Below are positions 10,392 through 20,307 of a stretch of 63,354 nucleotides of DNA, one piece after another. The DNA lies in NCBI RefSeq assembly GCF_021596505.1, contig NZ_PJIZ01000036.1, forward strand, positions 1 through 63,354, written 5' to 3'. Numbering within the stretch: position 1 is the first letter of the stretch; the number at the start of each line of letters is the position of its first letter. This stretch comes from Nostoc sp. CMAA1605. Its GTDB lineage: Bacteria > Cyanobacteriota > Cyanobacteriia > Cyanobacteriales > Nostocaceae. The position numbers and the translations under genes were made by a program. The notes under the pieces are model-generated. The model was not told the origin of the DNA. It did not search any database and saw nothing but the letters and a program-made list of their open reading frames with translations.

Positions 10392-11273
10392 ATGTTGACT
10401 ATTGATTTAGAAATTGACCGTCGTGATCAACTTTCAGGTGAGGAGTTTTTATCAGAGTATGTCAATAAATCTCGACCAGTGGTTATTTCTGGTGTAATTC
10501 AAAATTGGGATGCTTTTACTAAATGGTCGTTGCCTTATTTTCAATCACTTGCTCCTGGGTTGAAAATATATGCTAAACATTTTCATAATGGTAAAATTGA
10601 AGTTGAAAATTTTACTTTTCAAGAATATGCAGATGTTTTAGATCAATATGAACAGGGAGAGCAGCAAGTTCTACCTCCTTATTGTCATGACTTACCTTTA
10701 TTTAGTTTAATTCCTGAACTTGTTAAAGATGTTAAACCATTTTTTTTAGAATACTTGCCAAAATGGTATAGTTATAAGTGGTGGCGTTATTGCCAGTTTT
10801 TTATCGGACCATCTCGGAGTTTGACACCGCTACATTTTGACTGTCTACTCACAAATAATCTGTTTTTTCAAATTTCTGGGCGGAAACAATTTACTCTGTT
10901 TCTCAAGGAAGATGCTCAATATTGTTATCGCTATAATTGGCGTTGGTTTAAGGTTGACCCCGAAAAACCAGATTTAGAGCAATATCCACTTTATCAAAAT
11001 GCCAAACCTATTCAGGTAATTGTGAATCCTGGAGATATTTTATATATGCCTCCTGGGACACTGCATCATGTAAGAAGTTGGGATAAATCCATTTCTTTTA
11101 ATATTGATTGGCACACACAATCTAGTGTATTACAAGGTCTAGCTGCTAGTGCTAAAGGGATGCCATTAAAGAATGTTTATTACAACTTGATATTGGCACT
11201 AGGATTGATTTTTAAAGTACCGCCACAAGTAATATTTAGGTTTTATAAAACTTATCTCAATTACGTTTCGTAA
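10392..11273 (+). CDS. JmjC/cupin_8-type Fe(II)/2-oxoglutarate oxygenase
   Basis: The 293-residue protein has the layout of cupin_8/JmjC hydroxylases. An N-terminal part (SRPVVISGVIQNWDAF) resembles the family's 'RPVVI.G....W' start. The metal-binding HxD is in LTPLHFDCLLTNN (near residue 150), and the distal His is in PPGTLHHVRSW (near 225). These enzymes use Fe(II), O2 and 2-oxoglutarate to hydroxylate amino-acid side chains. In synthetase clusters related oxygenases hydroxylate free or carrier-bound residues. Its place between the free-standing C domain and the Dab aminotransferase suggests it modifies one of the building blocks or the peptide; which one is not shown by sequence. Confidence 0.85.
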   Translation: MLTIDLEIDRRDQLSGEEFLSEYVNKSRPVVISGVIQNWDAFTKWSLPYFQSLAPGLKIYAKHFHNGKIEVENFTFQEYADVLDQYEQGEQQVLPPYCHDLPLFSLIPELVKDVKPFFLEYLPKWYSYKWWRYCQFFIGPSRSLTPLHFDCLLTNNLFFQISGRKQFTLFLKEDAQYCYRYNWRWFKVDPEKPDLEQYPLYQNAKPIQVIVNPGDILYMPPGTLHHVRSWDKSISFNIDWHTQSSVLQGLAASAKGMPLKNVYYNLILALGLIFKVPPQVIFRFYKTYLNYVS

Positions 11274-11313
11274 GTAAGCAAGTTGCATCTGATTACGCAC
11301 TAAGGAAAAGTAA

Positions 11314-12567
11314 ATGAATATCTTTGAAACAAGAGAATCTAATGTCAGGAGTTATTGCAGAAGCTTTCCAACTTTATTTCATCGAGCCAAGGGTGCTTTT
11401 ATCTATTCAGAATCAGGAGAGGCTTATATTGACTTTTTAGCAGGTGCGGGGGCGTTAAATTATGGGCATAATAACGACTACATTAAACAAAAGGTGATAT
11501 CATACCTAGATGCAGATGCGATCGCACATGGTTTAGACTTGCATACATCTGCCAAAGAACAGTTTATCTCGAAGTTCACGGAAACAGTATTAACCCCCAA
11601 AAATTTAGACTACCGACTTCAGTTTTGCGGCCCTACAGGGACAAATGCTGTGGAAGCTGCATTAAAGTTAGCTAGAAAGGTGAAAAAAAGACCAGGGATA
11701 TTCTCATTCATGGGCGGCTATCATGGTATGACCTTGGGTAGCTTATCCATTAGTGGTAATCGTGATATTAAAGCTGGGGCTTATGGTACATCAAGTAATG
11801 TTGCATTCATGCCCTATCCCTTCGGCTTTATGGAAAGCTTTGACACGATAGAATTTATCGAGTCAGTTCTCAATGATGTCAATTCTGGAGTTGAAAAACC
11901 AGCCGCCATTATCTTTGAAACAGTGCAAGCAGAAGGTGGTGTAATTGTCGCACCTATAGAATGGATGCAAAGACTGAGAAATTTGTGCGATCGCCATGAT
12001 ATTTTATTAATCTGTGATGACATTCAAGTAGGTTGCGGGAGAACTGGGCCATTCTTCTCTTTTGAAAGAGCCAATATTATTCCCGATATGGTAGTCCTGT
12101 CAAAATCTATCGGTGGCTATGGTTTCCCGATGTCGTTATTATTGTTGAAACCAGAATTAGATATTTGGGAACCCGGCGAACACAATGGTACTTTTCGAGG
12201 TAATCAACTAGCCTTTGTTGGTGGTACTGCTGCACTGGAATATCGAGAAATCGTCAACCTAGAAAAAGAAGTTAAAATCAAAGAAACTTTCCTAAATAAT
12301 TTCTTAATTGAGCAAATAGCCTCAAGTAGTGAGAGAATAAAAATAAGAGGACTAGGCTTAATTTGGGGTATTGATATTACCGATTTAGGTAATACCAGTT
12401 TAGCAAGAAATATCACCTCTCGCTGTTTTGAACTAGGATTAATAATTGAAAAAGCCGGCAGAAATAACACCGTCATTAAAATCTTGCCACCTTTAACAAT
12501 TGAAATGCCTATATTAGAGCAAGGCTGTTCCATTATCAAACAAGCCTTTGATGATTGCCTAGCTTAA
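11314..12567 (+). CDS. Class III aminotransferase, EctB-like (diaminobutyrate--2-oxoglutarate type)
   Basis: A 417-residue PLP enzyme of the class III family. Family features include the substrate/PLP segment FCGPTGTNAVEAALKLARK (near 107-125), GGYHGMTLGSLS, the PLP-binding Asp in ICDDIQVGCGRTG and the Schiff-base Lys in VVLSKSIGGYG (near 263). The overall sequence most resembles the EctB/RhbA/PvdH group, which converts L-aspartate semialdehyde plus an amino donor to L-2,4-diaminobutyrate. No ectA or ectC lies nearby, so ectoine synthesis is unlikely. The next gene contains an A domain whose pocket matches the Dab code, so precursor supply is the simplest role. An AAGGAAAAG ribosome site precedes the ATG. 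Confidence 0.88.
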   Translation: MNIFETRESNVRSYCRSFPTLFHRAKGAFIYSESGEAYIDFLAGAGALNYGHNNDYIKQKVISYLDADAIAHGLDLHTSAKEQFISKFTETVLTPKNLDYRLQFCGPTGTNAVEAALKLARKVKKRPGIFSFMGGYHGMTLGSLSISGNRDIKAGAYGTSSNVAFMPYPFGFMESFDTIEFIESVLNDVNSGVEKPAAIIFETVQAEGGVIVAPIEWMQRLRNLCDRHDILLICDDIQVGCGRTGPFFSFERANIIPDMVVLSKSIGGYGFPMSLLLLKPELDIWEPGEHNGTFRGNQLAFVGGTAALEYREIVNLEKEVKIKETFLNNFLIEQIASSSERIKIRGLGLIWGIDITDLGNTSLARNITSRCFELGLIIEKAGRNNTVIKILPPLTIEMPILEQGCSIIKQAFDDCLA

Positions 12568-12581
12568 ATAAAACTCTCATT

Positions 12582-12609
12582 CTCTCTGCGTCTTTGCGCC
12601 TCTGCGTGA
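12582..12609. repeat. Dispersed CGCAGAGG-type repeat, copy 2 (inverted)
   Basis: Reads tctctgcgtctttgcgcctc on the plus strand, the reverse orientation of copy 1, in the 77-base gap between the aminotransferase and the large synthetase gene. Confidence 0.75.
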
Positions 12610-12644
12610 TATCCATCAAGTATTTTGTAACAAGGTAACAGATA

Positions 12645-15600
12645 ATGGTTGCGATTCAAAGTAAACCGACAATTACATCTGAAGATTTATTTACACAGAA
12701 AATTTATTGGTTGAATCAATTATCTGATGAATTACCAGAGACAAATTTAATTACAGACTATGTTAGACCTGCAATTTACACTGGTAAGCATAAATCAGTT
12801 AGTTTCCAATTATCTCCTTACCTGTCAGAAGCTATTCTCACACTCAGCAATAATTCGTATTTATCAACATATTTAATTTTGTTGTCTGCATTCAGTGTAT
12901 TAATGCAAAAATATACTGGCAATACTGATAATATTATTGCTTCTCCAGCTTACTGCTTCCCAGAAATTGATAGCAATTTAACTCAAGTTTTACCCCTACG
13001 GATTAACGTTGATAAAAATCAAACATTTAAAGATTTACTGCTCCACGTTAAAGCCACAACTATTAACGCCTATTGCCATCAAAATTATCCCCTTGATGAA
13101 TTAACGCAACTCTTAAATTTACCCAATCAGCAAAATCGTTATCCTTTTTGTGACATTATTGTTCTCTTAGAAAATATTCATCATCAAAATGACATTACGA
13201 ATATCAGCAATGATGTCACTTTATCATTCAAATGTATAGATAATTTATTATTGGGTAGAATAGATTACAATGAGCATCTATTTCGAGAAGATGCTATAAA
13301 ATGTTTGATTAAATCTTATTTGAATGTTCTTGAGTGTGTAGTCAGCAATCCTCACACTAAAATCAGCGATATATCTTTCTTAACCATAGAAGAACAGCAC
13401 CAGCTATTAGAAAAATTTAATTATAAAACTAAACAATATCCAATCACGCAAACAATCGATCAATTATTTGCCCAGCAAGCTCAAGCTACACCCAATCGAA
13501 TTGCTGTTGAGGATGCAGATAGCCAGCTAATTTATCAACAATTAAATGCCAAAGCCAACCAACTAGCTAAATTACTCCAACATATAGGCATCAAAAAAGG
13601 TGAAATTGTTGGTATCCTCAAAGAGCGAGACATTAATTTTTTAATTGGGATACTTGCTATTTATAAAGCTGGTGGAGCATATCTACCAATTGATAGCCAG
13701 TATCCAACTGATAGAATTAAATATATGGTATCTAACAGTGAAGTCAAAATCATTTTGACAGATTCTTCCTGTTTAGATATGTTTACAGAGTTAGTAGGAA
13801 ATAACCTACATTTAAAATCTTTAGTTTGTTTAGACAATGCAGAAAATTCTACTGCATTAACTGATATCAATATATATAATCAACTACATTTTCAGCATTT
13901 ATCTACTGAGAATTTGAGTACTAGCAATACAGGTACAGATCCAGCTTATATGTTATATACATCTGGTTCTACTGGATTGCCAAAAGGCGCAATAGTCAGA
14001 CACGACGGGGCAATTAATCATATATATGCTCAGTTTGATGAACTAGAGTTAACAGCAGATTTTGCTTTTTTACAAAGTGCGCCTTCTTCTACTGATATTT
14101 CTGTCTGGCAATTTTTAGCTCCGCTTTTGATTGGTGGTAAAACAGTTATAGTAGATATTGAATCAGGTTTTATTCCCGACAAATTATTTAAAGTTCTCCA
14201 AGAAAAAAGCATTACTGTTGTGGAATTAGTTCCCGCAGTGTTTGGAGGATTAATAGATTATATTTGCCAACTCCCAGAAGACCAAAGACAGTTACCTGAT
14301 TTAAAGTGGATGATGGTAGTTGGTGAACCTGTTTCTGTCAAACGAGTTAATCAATGGTTGAGTTTGTATCCTACAATTAGAATAGCTGATGCTTATGGCC
14401 CTACTGAAGCTGCGGACGATATTACTCAATTTATTATTGATAAACCTCTACCAGAAAACCAACGCACTGTTTCTATTGGTCAGTCCTTAACTAACTTAAA
14501 TATCTATATTCTTGACCGAGAAATGCGGTTAGTTCCCATCGGATTTCCGGGAGAAATATGTGTATCAGGAATTGGTGTAGGAGATGGTTACTGGCAAAAT
14601 CCAGAGAAAACAAAATCAAGTTTTATTCCTAACCCTTTCCCCAGTCCTACAAAAAAATTACCAGCAGGTAATCCAGATTTAATGTATAAAACTGGAGATT
14701 TAGGTAGATGGCTACCTGATGGTAATATTGAGTTTTTGGGACGCATAGATAACCAAGTCAAGATTCGCGGTTTTCGGGTGGAACTAGAAGAAATAGAAGC
14801 AATGCTGCGTCAGCATTCTTCTGTACGAGAAACTGTAGTTATCGTGCGAGAAGATAATGGTGACAAGCGTTTGGTAGCTTACATAGTTCCTCAACCTGAA
14901 AGTTCAGCAGATTTAGTGTCAGAACTCCGGCAAATACTCAAACAAAGATTACCACAACACATGATGCCATCAGCCTTCATGTTGTTGGATGATTTACCAT
15001 TAGCCCCCAGTGGTAAAGTAGACCGCCGCGCCTTACCTGCGCCTGACTTTACGCAACTTCAGAGCGAAAAGACTTTTGTTGCTGCTTCTACTCCCATTCA
15101 AGAAATACTGATGGGAATTTGGGCGGAAGTTTTAAGTTTAGAAAAAGTAGGTATTCACGACAACTTCTTTGAATTGGGGGGACATTCCCTATTAGCGACT
15201 CGTGTGATTTCTAAAGTGCGACAGGCGTTTGAGGTAGAATTGCCTCTACGTCGTTTATTTGAACAACCAACAATTGCCGGTTTAGCAACAGTTATTGACA
15301 CAATTATTAAGGCGGGAATTGGTTTAGATGCTCCTTCTATTGAGCGCGTTTCTAGAGATGGGGAATTAATCTTATCTTTTGCTCAACAACGCTTGTGGTT
15401 CCTGACTCAACTGCAACCAAATAGCCCCTTTAATAATTTATGTGCGGCTTTTCGCTTGCAAGGTGAACTGAATATACAAGCATTACAGCAAAGTTTCTCG
15501 GAAATTGTGCGTCGTCATGAAGTTTTACGCACCAATTTTCAGACAGTGGCGGGAAAACCAGTGCAAATCATTGCATCAGAAGTCAATTTTTCTTTGCCGA

Positions 15601-18587
15601 TAATTGATTTGAGTAATTTAGCGACTGATTTACAAGCAATTCAAATTGAACAACTGACACAAACAGAAGCACAACAGCCTTTTAATCTGCAAACAGACTT
15701 GATGCTACGGGCGAAGTTATTACGCTTAGATGAACAAGAATATTTACTATTATTGACATTGCATCATATTGCCTCTGATGGTTGGTCAATAGGTGTATTT
15801 GTGCAGGAACTTTCTACACTTTATCAAGCTTTTTGTACTGGGCAAATCCCCAATTTACCAGCATTACCAATTCAGTATGCAGACTTTGCTGCTTGGCAAC
15901 GAAGCTGGTTAGTAGGGGATGTTTTAGCGTCGCAGCTTGCTTACTGGCGACAGCATTTAGAGGGCGCACCTGCACTGCTTGAATTACCTACAGACTATAC
16001 AAGACCTGCTGTGCAAACTTTTCGGGGTGCTTACTGTAATTTTGAAATTTCTGCTGAACAAACTGCTGCATTAAAAAGTTTCAGCCAGGAACAGGGATGC
16101 ACCTTGTTTATGACATTGCTGGCAGGTTTTAAAACTTTGCTATATCGCTACACAGGTAATGAAGATATTGTGGTCGGTTCTCCTATTGCTAACCGCAACC
16201 GTGCGGAGATAGAAGGATTAATTGGCTTTTTTGTTAATACTTTAGTGTTGCGAACTAAGTTAGCAGGTAATTTTACATTTGAGGAATTATTGGCACGAGT
16301 GCGTGAGGTAGCTTTAGGGGCTTATTCTCACCAAGATTTACCCTTTGATGTGCTGGTGGAAGAATTACAACCACAGCGTTCTTTGAGTTATACGCCCCTA
16401 TTTCAAGTGATGTTTGTGCTGCAAAATGCACCGATGTCAGAGATAGAATTGTCGGGTTTGAATTTGAGTTTGCTGGAAAATGACAACGGGACTGCTAAGT
16501 TTGATTTGACTTTGTTCATGGAAGAAACGGCTGCGGGAATTGTCGGGACTTTTGAATATAGTACCGATTTGTTTGAGGCTGATACGATACAGCGAATGGC
16601 ACAGCATTTGCAAATATTACTAGCAGGAATTGTCAGCGATTCTCAGCAGCAACTTTGGGAATTACCTTTATTAAGTGAAGCGGAAAAAACGCTGTTAGCA
16701 AAATGGAATGATACTCAATCTGCATATCCCCAAGAGTGCATTCATGAGTTATTTGTAGCCCAAGTAGAACGGACACCGGATGCTGTGGCTGTGGTTTGCG
16801 AAGATGTAGAGACGGGATATATCGCGTCTCTAACATACAAAGAGTTAAATCAGCGTGCGAATCAACTGGCGCATTATTTGCGCTCATTGGGTGTAGGTAA
16901 AGAAGTCTTGGTGGGAATATGTGTAGAACGTTCCCTAGATATGATAGTTGGGCTGTTGGGGATTCTCAAGGCTGGTGGTGCATATTTACCTTTAGACCCG
17001 GCGTATCCACAGCAGCGACTAGCGTTTATGTTAGCGGATGCGGGGGTGTCATTTGTCATTTGTCATGAGTCATTTGTTGATAGATTTGACAATATGACGG
17101 TTGTGTGCATAGATACTGAGTGGCATCAGATTGCTCAGACTAGTCAAGAAAATCCGGTGAGTGGGACTACAGCCGAGAATTTGGCTTATGTAATCTACAC
17201 TTCTGGTTCTACTGGTAAACCTAAAGGAGTTCTGGGTTTACATCAAGGTGCTGTCAATCGTTTTCATTGGATGTGGGAGACTTATCCGTTTACAGAGGGA
17301 GAAGTTTGTTGTCAGAAAACATCCTTAAACTTTGTAGATTCAGTTTGGGAGATTTTTGGGGCTTTACTGCAAGGGGTGAAGACGGTAATTATAGGCGATC
17401 GCACTGTCAAAGATCCACAGCAATTTATTGCAACCCTGGCTCAACATCATGTCACCCGACTGGTGCTAGTTCCTTCGTTGTTGCGGGTGCTGTTAGATAG
17501 CCGCGACTTACAAGCAAGATTACCAAAATTGAAACTTTGGGTAACGAGTGGTGAGGCGTTATCAATTGACTTGTTACAGCAGTTTCGCCAGACATTACCA
17601 GATAGTACCCTGTTAAATCTGTACGGTTCTTCTGAAGTTTCGGCAGACGTTACTTGTTACAGTATAACTCCTCCAGAGCCACTGCCTGAACGGGTGGCAA
17701 TTGGGAGAGCGATCGCTAATACCCAAATTTATCTATTAGATAAATATCTGCAACCTGTTCCTATTGCCGTAACTGGTGAAGTATATGTCAGTGGTGTAGG
17801 TTTGGCTAGAGGTTATATTCATCAACCAGAACTGACTGCAAATAGATTTATCTCAAAAGCCGGAATAACGCTTTATAAAACAGGAGATTTAGCACGTTAT
17901 TTAGCTGATGGTAACTTGGAGTTTCTAGGACGAATTGACAACCAAGTTAAGTTGCGGGGTTTTCGTGTAGAACTAGAAGAAATTGCCGCGATATTACGCG
18001 AATCTCCTAAAATTCAAGAAGCTGTTGTGGTGGTGAAGGAAGAACAACAGCAGTTAATTGCTTATGTAGTTTCTGAAGATAAAGAAGTAATTATTAGCGA
18101 TTTACAGAACTTACTAAAAGAGAAGTTACCAGAATATATGCTGCCTTCGGTTTTCGTAAGTTTAGAAACTTTACCACTCCTACCAAATGGTAAAGTAGAC
18201 TATCAATCGTTGCCAAGTCTAGAGGGTGTGCGTCCGCAGTTAGAACAGCAATTACAACTTCCGCAAACTGAGGCGGAAAGAACTATTGCTGAGATTTGGG
18301 GAGAAGTTTTGCGGCTGAATGAGGTGGGTATACATGATAATTTCTTTGAACTTGGTGGGCATTCTTTACTTTTAATTCAGGTTCATAGCAAGCTGCAAGA
18401 AGTATTTCAACGAGAGTTTGCTTTGGTTGAAATGTTTCAATATCCAACTATTAGTCAGTTAGCTCGGTTTTTTAGTCAGGAGCAGGGTTCAGAATTGTCT
18501 GTGGGAATGTCGGTATCTCTACAGCGACGTAAGGAAATTAGAAGGAAAGCTCACGCAAAGGCGCAAAGGCGCAAAGGGGAGGAGTAG
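12645..18587 (+). CDS. NRPS: half-C, A(Dab-like), PCP, C, A(beta-Ala-like), PCP
   Basis: The first ~260 residues match only the C-terminal half of a condensation domain (from YWLNQLSDELPETNL onward); there is no HHxxxDG lobe. A1 has pocket D-I-W-E-M-V-A-D-D, nearly the recalled 2,4-diaminobutyrate code DIWELTADDK. A carrier (FFELGGHS) and a normal C domain (HHIASDGWS) follow. A2 carries LNFVDSVWEIF, giving V-D-W instead of the usual Asp at the first pocket position. With V-S-L-A-D it resembles the beta-alanine code VDWVISLADK described for bleomycin synthetase. A final carrier ends the working part. The last ~20 residues are basic (RRKEIRRKAHAKAQRRKG) and encoded by a dispersed repeat, so probably not functional. 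Dab- and beta-alanine-forming enzymes flank the gene. Confidence 0.93.
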   Translation: MVAIQSKPTITSEDLFTQKIYWLNQLSDELPETNLITDYVRPAIYTGKHKSVSFQLSPYLSEAILTLSNNSYLSTYLILLSAFSVLMQKYTGNTDNIIASPAYCFPEIDSNLTQVLPLRINVDKNQTFKDLLLHVKATTINAYCHQNYPLDELTQLLNLPNQQNRYPFCDIIVLLENIHHQNDITNISNDVTLSFKCIDNLLLGRIDYNEHLFREDAIKCLIKSYLNVLECVVSNPHTKISDISFLTIEEQHQLLEKFNYKTKQYPITQTIDQLFAQQAQATPNRIAVEDADSQLIYQQLNAKANQLAKLLQHIGIKKGEIVGILKERDINFLIGILAIYKAGGAYLPIDSQYPTDRIKYMVSNSEVKIILTDSSCLDMFTELVGNNLHLKSLVCLDNAENSTALTDINIYNQLHFQHLSTENLSTSNTGTDPAYMLYTSGSTGLPKGAIVRHDGAINHIYAQFDELELTADFAFLQSAPSSTDISVWQFLAPLLIGGKTVIVDIESGFIPDKLFKVLQEKSITVVELVPAVFGGLIDYICQLPEDQRQLPDLKWMMVVGEPVSVKRVNQWLSLYPTIRIADAYGPTEAADDITQFIIDKPLPENQRTVSIGQSLTNLNIYILDREMRLVPIGFPGEICVSGIGVGDGYWQNPEKTKSSFIPNPFPSPTKKLPAGNPDLMYKTGDLGRWLPDGNIEFLGRIDNQVKIRGFRVELEEIEAMLRQHSSVRETVVIVREDNGDKRLVAYIVPQPESSADLVSELRQILKQRLPQHMMPSAFMLLDDLPLAPSGKVDRRALPAPDFTQLQSEKTFVAASTPIQEILMGIWAEVLSLEKVGIHDNFFELGGHSLLATRVISKVRQAFEVELPLRRLFEQPTIAGLATVIDTIIKAGIGLDAPSIERVSRDGELILSFAQQRLWFLTQLQPNSPFNNLCAAFRLQGELNIQALQQSFSEIVRRHEVLRTNFQTVAGKPVQIIASEVNFSLPIIDLSNLATDLQAIQIEQLTQTEAQQPFNLQTDLMLRAKLLRLDEQEYLLLLTLHHIASDGWSIGVFVQELSTLYQAFCTGQIPNLPALPIQYADFAAWQRSWLVGDVLASQLAYWRQHLEGAPALLELPTDYTRPAVQTFRGAYCNFEISAEQTAALKSFSQEQGCTLFMTLLAGFKTLLYRYTGNEDIVVGSPIANRNRAEIEGLIGFFVNTLVLRTKLAGNFTFEELLARVREVALGAYSHQDLPFDVLVEELQPQRSLSYTPLFQVMFVLQNAPMSEIELSGLNLSLLENDNGTAKFDLTLFMEETAAGIVGTFEYSTDLFEADTIQRMAQHLQILLAGIVSDSQQQLWELPLLSEAEKTLLAKWNDTQSAYPQECIHELFVAQVERTPDAVAVVCEDVETGYIASLTYKELNQRANQLAHYLRSLGVGKEVLVGICVERSLDMIVGLLGILKAGGAYLPLDPAYPQQRLAFMLADAGVSFVICHESFVDRFDNMTVVCIDTEWHQIAQTSQENPVSGTTAENLAYVIYTSGSTGKPKGVLGLHQGAVNRFHWMWETYPFTEGEVCCQKTSLNFVDSVWEIFGALLQGVKTVIIGDRTVKDPQQFIATLAQHHVTRLVLVPSLLRVLLDSRDLQARLPKLKLWVTSGEALSIDLLQQFRQTLPDSTLLNLYGSSEVSADVTCYSITPPEPLPERVAIGRAIANTQIYLLDKYLQPVPIAVTGEVYVSGVGLARGYIHQPELTANRFISKAGITLYKTGDLARYLADGNLEFLGRIDNQVKLRGFRVELEEIAAILRESPKIQEAVVVVKEEQQQLIAYVVSEDKEVIISDLQNLLKEKLPEYMLPSVFVSLETLPLLPNGKVDYQSLPSLEGVRPQLEQQLQLPQTEAERTIAEIWGEVLRLNEVGIHDNFFELGGHSLLLIQVHSKLQEVFQREFALVEMFQYPTISQLARFFSQEQGSELSVGMSVSLQRRKEIRRKAHAKAQRRKGEE
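18550..18582 (+). repeat. Dispersed CGCAGAGG-type repeat, copy 3, translated at the NRPS C-terminus
   Basis: The repeat (tcacgcaaaggcgcaaaggc core) lies inside the last codons of the large synthetase and supplies its basic C-terminal tail after the final carrier domain. Confidence 0.75.
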
Positions 18588-18630
18588 GAGTTTTTTTGGT
18601 GGAGTAGTAAAGATTTAGGAATATAGGACG

Positions 18631-20286
18631 ATGACGTTAAGTAAACCCGAAATGCTAAAACAAAGTTACTTGTTTGAGACTGAGGAAAGATTGCATTCTG
18701 ATGTTGAAGAACACATTAGGCAATTATTTAGTCTGTCTCATTCAGACAATATAGATGAGTATGTTGATGAAATATCTGATAAGTTTATTGGGGCAGATGA
18801 TGCTAGTAGTGATATTGATTTAGATTCATTGGTGGCAAAGTTTGGTGATAGTAAAGTACCGAGTCATCCTGCTGAGTTTACTAGCTATTTGGAATATTTA
18901 GCTGATAATGTGATTGCTCATTCAATTCATACTGCTTCACCAAGATTTATTGGTCACATGACTTCGGCATTGCCATATTTTGTGCAACCGTTAGCTAAGT
19001 TGATGACGGCGATGAATCAAAATTCAGTGAAAATTGAGACAGCAAAATCTCTCAGTTTTTACGAGCGTCAAGCCTTAGCAATGTTGCATCGACAAATATA
19101 TAATTTATCTGATAATTTTTACGCTGAACATATTCAAAATAGTCAAAGTACACTGGGTATTTTGACATCTGGTGGGACAACGGCAAACATTACGGCTATG
19201 TGGTGCGCTCGGAATGCTGTTTTGGGTGCGAAGGATGATTTTTTAGGTGTTGAAAAGGAAGGTTTAACCGCAGCATTAAATTTTTATGGTTATAAAGGTG
19301 CAGCCATTATTGGCTCGGAATTAATGCACTTTTCTTTTGATAAAGCGGCAGATTTGTTAGGTATTGGAAATCGGGGTTTAATTAAAATTCCGGTTGATAG
19401 TAACAATCGGGTGAGAGTGCGATCGCTACGTCAAGCTGTAGCTAAATGTCGTGAGCAAAACTTGTGTATAATTGCCATTATTGGTATTGCTGGTACTACA
19501 GATTCAGGCGGTGTAGATTCACTCTTAGATATTGCCGAAATTGCCCAAGAAGCTAATGTGCATTTTCATGTAGATGCTGCTTGGGGAGGGCCTTTAGTTT
19601 TTTCTCAAAAACATCGCTATAAACTTGCAGGTATTGAACAAGCTAATTCCGTCACCATTGATGGACATAAACAACTTTATCTACCAATGGGAATTGGGAT
19701 GCTATTTCTGCGTGAACCGCAAATGGCACAATCAATTGAGAAACAAGCCAGCTATACCATGCGTAAGGGATCTTTCGATTTAGGTAAACGCGCTTTGGAA
19801 GGTTCTCGTCCTGCTATGGCGTTATTCTTACACGCTGGGCTGAATTTAATTGGTAGTAAAGGATATGAATTTTTAATTGATGAAGGTATTAGAAAAACTC
19901 AATATATGGCTAATAAAGTTCGTTCAATGTCTGAGTTTGAGTTACTAGCAGAACCTGATACTAATTTGCTTCTTTATCGCTATATTCCTGAAAACTTAAG
20001 AGAGCTTGTAGCTAAAAAGCAATTGACGGAGATTGACAATTTATTTATTAATAAGTTTAATGAGTATCTGCAAAAAAGTCAACGTCAAGCGGGACGAACT
20101 TTTATCTCGCGGACAATGAAAACTAGCAATTGCTTTAGTCAAGAAATTTCCATTGTGGCACTACGGGCAGTATTAGCAAATCCATTGACAACTGAAGATG
20201 ATATTGATGCGGTTTTGCAGGATCAGATCCAGATTGCCTCAGAAATTTCTCGCTTAGAAGATGAAAAAAATTACAGTTTTGAATAA
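18631..20286 (+). CDS. PLP group II decarboxylase, PanP-like (putative aspartate 1-decarboxylase)
   Basis: A 551-residue group II PLP decarboxylase. FIGHMTSALPYFVQPLAK (near 107-124), the TSGGTTANITAMW loop (near 179-191), HVDAAWGG (PLP Asp315) and the Schiff-base Lys347 in TIDGHKQLYLPMG are all present. These segments recall PanP, the PLP-dependent L-aspartate 1-decarboxylase of Vibrio that makes beta-alanine, more closely than diaminobutyrate or glutamate decarboxylases. It follows a synthetase ending in a beta-Ala-like A domain, and a second such A domain lies at 24367, so it probably supplies beta-alanine to both. The alternative, Dab to 1,3-diaminopropane, is less consistent with the motifs. 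The start follows aggacg. Confidence 0.86.
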   Translation: MTLSKPEMLKQSYLFETEERLHSDVEEHIRQLFSLSHSDNIDEYVDEISDKFIGADDASSDIDLDSLVAKFGDSKVPSHPAEFTSYLEYLADNVIAHSIHTASPRFIGHMTSALPYFVQPLAKLMTAMNQNSVKIETAKSLSFYERQALAMLHRQIYNLSDNFYAEHIQNSQSTLGILTSGGTTANITAMWCARNAVLGAKDDFLGVEKEGLTAALNFYGYKGAAIIGSELMHFSFDKAADLLGIGNRGLIKIPVDSNNRVRVRSLRQAVAKCREQNLCIIAIIGIAGTTDSGGVDSLLDIAEIAQEANVHFHVDAAWGGPLVFSQKHRYKLAGIEQANSVTIDGHKQLYLPMGIGMLFLREPQMAQSIEKQASYTMRKGSFDLGKRALEGSRPAMALFLHAGLNLIGSKGYEFLIDEGIRKTQYMANKVRSMSEFELLAEPDTNLLLYRYIPENLRELVAKKQLTEIDNLFINKFNEYLQKSQRQAGRTFISRTMKTSNCFSQEISIVALRAVLANPLTTEDDIDAVLQDQIQIASEISRLEDEKNYSFE

Positions 20287-20307
20287 AATTAACTTGGAGC
20301 GATTTTT

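Noticed and set aside
11314..12567. Ectoine biosynthesis
   Set aside because: Only an EctB-like aminotransferase is present; there is no ectA or ectC, and the neighbour is a Dab-type synthetase.
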